From Maylandia zebra (Eukaryota; Chordata; Actinopteri; Cichliformes; Cichlidae), in the NCBI RefSeq assembly GCF_041146795.1, contig NC_135180.1:35572294-35636293 (forward strand): a stretch of DNA of 64,000 nucleotides, given 5' to 3'. Of this stretch, positions 56,521 through 64,000 are shown piece after piece. The notes below the pieces were generated by a model. That model was not told where the DNA came from. It saw only the letters and a program-made list of their open reading frames with translations, and did not search any database. Each line of letters begins with the position of its first letter. The first letter of the stretch is position 1. Made by a program: the position numbers and the translations under genes.

Positions 56521-58074
56521 ACACATTTTACAGTTTTTTAAACTATCTCCAAACTTTATGTCCCAAAACTCAATCTACAAACTACATGAACCAAACATCT
56601 GACTCTTCTGGTAAAACTCACAAAAACCAAAGTTTTACCTTTGCTCAGATCTGCACAGTGTCACCCAGCAACCATATCACCCACACTTCAACAGAAAAAC
56701 AAAAACAGTGCTCAGAAAATGCAACTTGAATTTTTCTGTGGCAGTTCCACAGAAATTACAAAAGTATGAGATAAAATCAGAAGTAGGACCTCAGCTTCCG
56801 TTATTACAGTGTGATGAACTTATGCCCTCACTTACATAAGAAAAAAAAAACAGAATAAAGCATCTGGTAAAGATTTGAGTTTTATTTATTTTGTATATGT
56901 CATAAGACTTCATACCTTACTTAAAAGTGGCCTGTTTCACATTTTTCTCATCCAACATTATAAGAATCAAGTATAAATAGTATGTTGAAAAAAAGAAAAA
57001 TGGAAAAATTATGAACAAAAACTGGGAAAAAAATTTCACTCAGGCAAATTTCAGGCACTCACAAGAGGTTTGGATAAATAACAAAAAGCTTTTATGTTAC
57101 TGGGCTGAAGACATTAGAAAAACACCTTTGTTCCTTTCCATGAGAGTTCCTGTTATTTCTTTAAACATTATGTTAACTCAGAACAAAGTGAAATGAGAAT
57201 AAATCTAAGAGACTAGCACTGCCACTGAAAGCAAAGTCTAGCACAGTTGCTCACATTTCATCTGAAAGGACTCCTAATCTAACTCGTCCTCATCTTCCTC
57301 CTGTGCGTCTCAGATTTTTTCCTTCCGTTGCTGGCATCAACTTTCAGCTTCCTCCTCACTGGCTTGAGCAACAAGAGTGAACGATTTAGTGTTTAAGTGA
57401 AATCTGAGCACAGTTGCGTTTAACTTCTGCTGGAACGCATGACAAGCTACTGCGAACAACTCTGGGAACTCTGCTGTGTTTGCCCTATTTTTGTGGATTT
57501 ACCTTTTAGCGTTGCAGATAATTGAAACAATCTTTCAAAGTCGATACAACTGCAAAAATCAGGTGTTTGTCTCTCTGGAGTCATTAGATTTCAATATTTT
57601 TCTATTTTATCTGTCGTTCCATCTAAGAAATAGTTGTTTTACTACAGCATTTCAGCCTTGACTCTATGTCTAATTTATAACATAGAAACTTCAGCAGCGC
57701 TTCTTTTTACACATAAAACAAGAACAAACAAAAGACAATTGCAGTGACATGTATGTGACATGTCACTGCAGTGGTCTGATGACTAATGCAACCACTCAGT
57801 GGTTTGCAGACCGAAGGATTACCCTTTGACCCCTTGATAGCAGTATGACGCATACAATTAGGCTCAGACATTTAACATTGATCCAGTTTACTCCTGTGAA
57901 CATCGATGAATGAGTCCTTTACCTCTGGTTTAGTTCTCTACTGCTAATGCGTAGGAGTGTGAGGAGCTCCGGGAATATCAATGTCCTTGTTAGAAAGACA
58001 AGATGGCTAGACTTCCCCAGACAGATAGTTCAGGGTATCTTCGATCTGCGGTGATTCTGGGAATGTTAAACAAA

Positions 58075-58144
58075 GTGTTCGTGACGTTTAAAAGAACTCC
58101 TTATATCCAAGGATATAAGGAGTTCTTTTAAACGTCACGAACAC
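58075..58144. repeat. Perfect 34 bp inverted repeat with a 2 nt loop
   Basis: Arms 58075-58108 and 58111-58144 are exactly complementary around AA. No flanking duplication or transposon end is visible. Confidence 0.97.
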
Positions 58145-58638
58145 AATATTGTCCTCATATGTAAGCTGTTGTGTTCTGCAGATGTTTCCATAGACTCCCA
58201 GTGTCTGTGTGCAAAAAGCAGGCTGTTAAATCCTGTTATTCTAGGACATGGGGGGCAGAAGATTTTAATCTGGGAGCTTTCTTTTTTTTTTAAAAATCTT
58301 CCAAACGCTAAAAAAAAAGGAAAGAAAAAAAAAGACTTTAAAGGCCTTAAAGATGCAAAATTACCATCTTGGTCCCTCCAGCTGTCCTTGGAGCTACTAA
58401 AGCTCAGCTACACTTCATGCTTCGAGCCTATATTTAGTTCAAGCACAGAAACATTTAAACCCTCTCTTCATGAGTCCACATGAAAAAGCACAGGCTTGTT
58501 TTCAGTATGTTAATATGACTCGTTATAGTGAGAAGAACAGATAACAGAAGGTTCAGGTTTCACGTTTTAATAACAGATCTCCATTTACAAACAGTGACGT
58601 CATTCAGCTGCTTTAACGTCCATCAGAGCAGGCATAGA

Positions 58639-58677
<39 letters not shown>

Positions 58678-58687
58678 CGTGTGTGTA
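58639..58687 (+). repeat. (TG)n microsatellite with CG interruptions
   Basis: TG array interrupted by GCGCGCG and GCG. Confidence 0.9.
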
Positions 58688-61600
58688 TGGTGATTAATGA
58701 AGAATGCATATTTCAACATTAACAAGCACACAGGAGAAAAACACGGACATATTAAAGTGGTTTGACTTGCTTTTCTTCATCCTGACGAAAAGATTTGTGG
58801 AACGCCGTTTGTTCCCTCAGTGCTGAACGTCTGCAAGTCTGGATTTTAGCGTGTGAGTGTGTGCGAGTGTGTGAGAGTGTGTGTGGGGGGTTACATGTTG
58901 TTTACTCAGGGCTGTTTGTTTTCCTTTTGCTGCCTGCAGACAGTCTGAACACAGAAATGAACAGAGGTCAGTGAACAACACTCAATTTTCTGATTTCAGC
59001 GCCTCAAACAAACACCAGTTGCTGCAAATCTAAAACAAAAAATTTCAAATTTTTCACGCTGCTCTCCAATGTCACCTCTGTCAGCACTCACTGCTTAAAC
59101 CGTTTCTTCCACTTAATGCGGCACAAAAACGCAACCAAATCCTGCTTTTTAAAAAGACAGCTCTCAAACGAACTGAAGACTCTCTTATTGCTGAATGTTT
59201 TATCTTTTATCCCAGTGAGTGTTCAAGTCAAGAATGTGCTGATTTCTAAATAAGCTCTTGCAGTGCAGGATTCATTTTTGCCTCTTTGTCATGGATGGAA
59301 ACACTGCGAGGAGACGTCAGAGGCACTGCGTTGTTACAGGAAATCTTGAAGCTGCATTAAAACGAGTTTTAACTTGTGACTTTATTGTACTTCTCCAATA
59401 AAATTTGACACTAATTCTGCGCAACAGAGAGGACAAACACACAGAGAGACTGTGATCTCTAAAATCATCAAGTTTAAAGAACCAAAACCTTTACAAACCA
59501 TAGAGACAAAGGCAAATCTCCGACTATATTCGAGTATCCAGGGAGTTTGGTAGGTTTTTGATGCTGCATTGTGAAGCAGGCTTAGTTCACCTCTAAACAA
59601 ACACCTGGCTGTGAAATACTTAGTTTGAAGATGTTTTTGGAGAAGTTAAACCTCTTAAATAATCTGTGCTCTCATCAGTGTTTCAGGTGAAGGTCCAGAT
59701 TTTCCCCTCGCACGTCGCGATGCGACATTAATTTGGCCCTAAAGCCGAGACCGACTCCACAAGCTCATGATGCTCATTCGAAGATACCCTCCTCGGGCGT
59801 GCTGTTGCTATGACGACAAGAATGAATTCACATGCTGCGACAACGGCGACTCAGACGCAAAGCCAAGAAACCGACGGTTTGTCTGGGGCTCCAAGGGCGC
59901 AACCTTGGCTCCTGCAGCGCGGGACGTTTGCTCAGCTATTTATAGGCAGACAGGTAAGAACAAGTTTAAGATCAAACACAGGAAGGCGCTGAATACTGAC
60001 ACCTGGTTTTGAATAAATCAGGCCAATAACCTGTTAATGAATACGCCGTTTCAGTTTAATTTGATTCTTGGCAACATCTGGCCCTGATATCGCAAAAACG
60101 TATCATGTTTACAACACAGAAGCATCAGTCAAAGTTTCAGTGTTAACTATTAATGCTATTCTCCTTTTCCTTCTTTTCTGTGATATACCTAATGTTAGAA
60201 TGCTGGGTGCTTTTATTAAACCTGGACAAAGGTTCAATTTATGAGGTCAGTGTATGTGTAGGAATCCCTGTAAACTAAAAACTCAGTAACAGTTTATTTT
60301 TTTTCTACCCTTGGCTCTGTATGAGGTCACCAAATGAGGCTATTCCTTATATGGTCATCTCAGACAGCGAAGCCCCACCCACCCAGGGATTCACTCTTCA
60401 AATTGCGTCTTTATGACGTAGCCAATCAGAAACTACTACTACTGTGTCGCTTTAAATACTCCGAGATACTAAAATTAGCAAATTTTTAAGTAGTCATGCA
60501 CACAGCATCAGAGTGAACAGAAATACAGTCCGATTATGAGGGGAGGATGGTTAAGGTGCAGTCCTGTAGCCTCTAAATCAGCTGATTATAAATTGTTACT
60601 ACCAGAAATGTCTGGATTACAATCTGGGCTCAAACGTATCCTCACTACACACCATCTGGATCAGCAAAACTGAAGAACTAAAGTGACGTACAATCACATC
60701 TCTGTACTTTATCGGAAATATCAATAAAAATCTGCTTTTGAAAGTTATGTGAGTATCATACAGGGAAGTGCAAGGATTCAACCAGGAATTATTTTAATAC
60801 TAATAACACGCCTGACAGTTAAACTTAGTAAAAACTCAAACTCGCAAAAATGTTAATAATTGGAAGTTTTAAGATTGGCTCAATTGATCCCCAAACAATT
60901 TGGAATTTTCTGGGATCTAGGAATTTTTGAAATTCCCGGAGGGGTAAATTTGCCCGTTGGCTTTCCATTTTCACAGATACTAATCAAGCTGAACCAAAAG
61001 AAAAACATTGTCTAGATGGTTTTGTGAAAGTATAGCTCCTTAATCCAGATGCAGATGTCCTTTTGGATCCCGGGACTCAGTGAATGCTAAATGTGAGGGA
61101 AACTTTCCGTCTTAGACGTGGTTTAAACTTTCAGGCGCAGCTTTTGGCAGGTTTATGGCCGACAGTGAAAAATCAGACAGATTTTTGCTTTCTTTTCTAT
61201 CGTCAGGAATAGGAAGGCAGAAAAGTCAAGTCGAGAGTAAATTCAGTCACGCAAAGGGAACAAACTTCATCACGGAGATGTGCAATTATTAAATTCCTTC
61301 CAACTAAACGTGTGCAGTGAGTGTCGGGGGCGTTATGGGAGCCGTTTTGCCGCTTCAGTCAGATCGATAAACAGAAAGTACACCCCTGAATGTGGCAGCT
61401 AACAATGAACTGTGGATTTATTTTATGTGCAAATTCTTGCAAGAGGCAATTCAGGTGCGACAGGAGAGTCCATAACACAGAATACATGATGCTACACCAA
61501 GAGGGGGACTGTGTGTGCGTGTGTGTGCTTGGAATGTGCAACAGTGTGCGTTTGTTGGTGCCAACGTTACTCATTAGGATGCATGAGGATTAGTGACGAT

Positions 61601-62914
61601 TCGACTGATTAGCTTGGACAGTCAGCTGAAATGATTGCTCTCTGTGCTCGAGTCGGGTCGGTCACCCCGACACCAAAAACATCAGATTAAACCCAGACTG
61701 CTTTCAGGGAGAAACTCTATAACACAAAATAAAAACACATCGACATCTTCATGTTCCCTAAAACAGCAGACATTCGATTTATAACCGTCTCGTTTGTATG
61801 TACAATAGAAGGATCTTCATATATTAATAATCTTTCCTGCTTCGTCTTCACCTCATCATCGCTGCCGAGTCCCTACACGTTTGTCCGCTGTGTATTTATA
61901 GAGTATTTTCATTATTTACAGTATAAATTACTACACAGTCTTGTGATAAAATAAATAACATACATACAATGGCCGTGGCTTTTGCAGTGTCTTTAGCATG
62001 AAGGGGAAAAAGGGAGGGGTCCGATGGAGGAGGGCCTGCCGTTAGCTCCTTTGTTGCTTCGGGGTTACAGACCGAAGGATGAAGAACGCGGTTAAAGCAG
62101 TCTTTCTGCAGAGAGACACGGAGGAGGGAGGGCGGAAACAGTGGGAATAAACCGCAGTCCCACTTAGGGGGGGGGAACTCTTCCTGAGAAACACTTTTCT
62201 CACTTCCATCATGGACAAAAAGCTCATTAAATAATAAAACTTCCCAACTTTCTGGACTTAATTTTGGCTAATCTGCACTTCAAGACTGTCTCCTTGTGCA
62301 CCTCTGTACCGCCTCCAGGCTTGCTGCGTGTTTTAGATCACTCAGTGGAAGTTTTCTAATAATGATTACAAACGTACACATCTGATGAGAGCTATCAATC
62401 CGGCTACAAACGAGCAGTTTTCAGTGGAAGAGTCTGCAGAGTCCAGGCTAGATGGGAGCACATCAAGTGAGGAGTACGACCACGGATGATGATCTTCATT
62501 TTTTTCCAGGAAGCTGAGCAGCATGAAATGTGTGAACCAGGTTTAGAGGCCCCCGTAACATCCCGAGGACTCTGAAGGAGGAGCATTTCACCCACAGAAA
62601 CATCATCTGTGCTCGCTCCCTGAACGGTCACCCTTTAGACTCTCTGAAGGAGACTTCCACAGAGAAATCTAAAAATAAAGCTGCCCAAAGAGACACATCC
62701 AGTTTATACTTTATCAGTGATGGCAAATTTAAACCAATTGATAAATGTTTTTTAAAATGGCCCATTTTAAAAAACTTCCACTTCGCTACAGTGGAAGAAA
62801 TTCATGTGGAAAATGGGACCAGGTAGAGCTGACGTGCTCGAATAGTCCAGATCAGCAGAACAGGTTGTGAAATTTGAATGTTTCAACAATAAGGCTGGCT
62901 TTTTAGGTCCATCA

Positions 62915-63162
62915 TATGGTCAAAAATACATGGACACCCGAACACTTCACCCGTATGTGACTCATACTCTGCTGCTGCAACAGCTTTTCCAACACATTAG
63001 TGGCGTGTAACACTGATTTCATAGTTCCAGTTGATCCTAAACGAGGTCTGGCTGGTTTCCACGCTGCTTTAAAACATTCCTCAGAAAATAAACAAAAGCA
63101 GCAGTAAAAGAAAACAAACAAACAAAACAACTAAAGGGGTGTCCACATACTTCTGTCATATA
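62915..63162 (+). mobile_element. mariner-like MITE with TGGACACCC terminal repeats
   Basis: Left end TATGGTCAAAAATACATGGA, then CACCC; right end on the minus strand TATATGACAGAAGTATGTGG, then ACACCCC. These are imperfect inverted repeats of a family common in fish, starting with TA as Tc1/mariner relatives do. About 250 bp, non-coding. Confidence 0.65.
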
Positions 63163-63244
63163 CTGATATGGTCTACTGTGGCTTAGTGCTATATTCAATG
63201 TGTCATTTGTTCCCAAGTTTTCCTAAATGAGTGTTTCAGGAAGA

Positions 63245-63457
63245 GTTTCCCACCTCTGAGTGAAGGCGTGTACAGAGAGTTATACTGAGGGTTAATACTG
63301 CAGTGGTAGGTCAGGTATAGTCTCTGGTAGTTGGCCCCAAATTCTGACATATTAGGACGACGACGACGAGGGAAAGGATGGAGGGATGAGTGCAAAGCTT
63401 CCCCTCCAGCTATACCACCGTGCCGCTCGGAGAGTTCCCGTTCTGTGCTGTCAGGTT
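63245..63457 (-). CDS. Possible terminal exon of an unidentified minus-strand gene
   Basis: A good acceptor, TTCTTCTCCCATTCAG, occurs on the minus strand before 63457. Read in phase 0, the exon would encode NLTAQNGNSPSGTVV and stop (TAG), leaving a C-terminus that looks like a PDZ ligand (TVV). Read in the other open frame it encodes about 70 residues beginning PDSTERELSERHGG and running to YNSLYTPSLR, where a weak donor (AG/GTGGGA) follows. I recognise neither product. The rest of the gene would lie beyond the right edge, so this stays a candidate only. Confidence 0.3.
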
Positions 63458-63699
63458 CTGAATGGGAGAAGAAGAAAAACACAAAGTTAGACGCACTGAA
63501 AATCCTCTCCTGTCTGCACTCAAACCGAACTTTACCCTGGTTCATAATTATACTGATAATTAAATAAGTGGGCAAACCAGACCCAGTGTCTGTTTAAAGG
63601 GTTTTATCAATACGCTAAACTCGATTCTGTTCAATATTAATTTTATCTCTTTATTAGATTATTGATGTGGTCCTCCACATCAGTCCCAGTTTCTTATAT

Positions 63700-64000
63700 G
63701 AACTACTCTATAACTCCTTTTCCATTAGAATACTTGGATCAACTCGGCACGGTTCACCACGGTTTTCAGGGTTTAGGTCATAGTACCTGGTACCTGCTCG
63801 CCGGGTTTCCACGCGATCCAAGCAGGTACTAAACTGCGACATCGTCAGACTGCATGCCACCAATTGGCTGGTCAGTAGCATCACTCGAGAGTCTGTTGTT
63901 CATGAAAATTAAAACCGCCATTTTTAAAATGGCTACAAAAAACAACACCGTGTTCCCACGAATTTGACGAAGCCACAGACCCAACAGCAAGTATATTCTT
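63700..64000 (+). mobile_element. Probable DNA transposon end, cut by the window edge
   Basis: The words tccttttccattagaatac, cggcacggtt and tagtacctggtacctgctcg resemble the ends of a fish MITE family with CTTTTCCA-type termini and GGTACC-rich inner repeats. Only one end is inside the window. Confidence 0.4.

Larger units (their letters stand above)
53187..63240. other. Gene-poor repeat-rich stretch upstream of hif3a
   Basis: I found no supported exon here. Contents listed separately are a non-LTR/SINE tail (54300-54551), a duplicated 33 bp word, CA and TG arrays, a SINE head (56386-56520), perfect palindromes and a mariner-like MITE. The rest is unremarkable AT-rich DNA. Confidence 0.55.

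Overview
This 64 kb window is vertebrate nuclear DNA, almost certainly from a ray-finned (teleost) fish. The coding is split into short exons with GT/AG borders. CA/TG microsatellites are abundant and the non-coding DNA is full of fish-type DNA transposons, MITEs, tRNA-derived SINE heads and non-LTR retrotransposon tails. A percomorph such as a cichlid is my guess, but the sequence alone does not prove it. Nothing here is bacterial: no operons and no CRISPR arrays.

Two protein-coding genes can be rebuilt with confidence, and they lie tail to tail. susd6 (+ strand, about 7.86-21.0 kb) has a GC-rich CCAAT promoter, a non-coding first exon, four coding exons (12677-19824; 253 aa: signal peptide, one sushi domain, one membrane segment, LPSY and PPPY tail motifs) and a 3' UTR carrying a (TG) array of about 42 units. 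hif3a (- strand, about 50.8 down to 29.2 kb) has 15 coding exons with consistent phases (676 aa: bHLH, PAS-A, PAS-B, an oxygen-dependent degradation region with two LAP hydroxylation-type motifs, no asparagine-type C-terminal activation domain). Its first intron is 9.3 kb and its 3' UTR about 1.6 kb.

Region by region: 1-7.8 kb is intergenic with old repeats. 7.86-21.0 kb is susd6. 21.0-29.2 kb is an intergenic transposon nest: a 3.1 kb terminal-inverted-repeat element holds a 972 bp hAT-type MITE and a frameshifted R2/R4-type LINE tail between microsatellites. 29.2-50.7 kb is hif3a, with a BED-finger transposase relic, a MITE and a tRNA-Val-like SINE head in its introns. 51.08-53.18 kb is a 2.1 kb internally deleted hAT transposon with a perfect 8 bp target duplication, inserted about 0.4 kb upstream of the hif3a start codon. 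53.2-63.2 kb is gene-poor repeats. A possible terminal exon of an unidentified minus-strand gene lies at 63.25-63.46 kb.

Functionally, susd6 is known from mammals as a p53-responsive adaptor that recruits NEDD4-family ubiquitin ligases, and hif3a is an oxygen-regulated transcription factor. Their adjacency is a linkage fact, not evidence of a shared pathway. No clearly new biological system was found. The most noteworthy observations are two retained LAP degrons in Hif3a, a tandemly duplicated splice donor, alternative last-exon acceptors giving two different C-termini, a hAT insertion next to the hif3a promoter with three long internal palindromes, and several perfect inverted repeats with 1-5 nt loops elsewhere.
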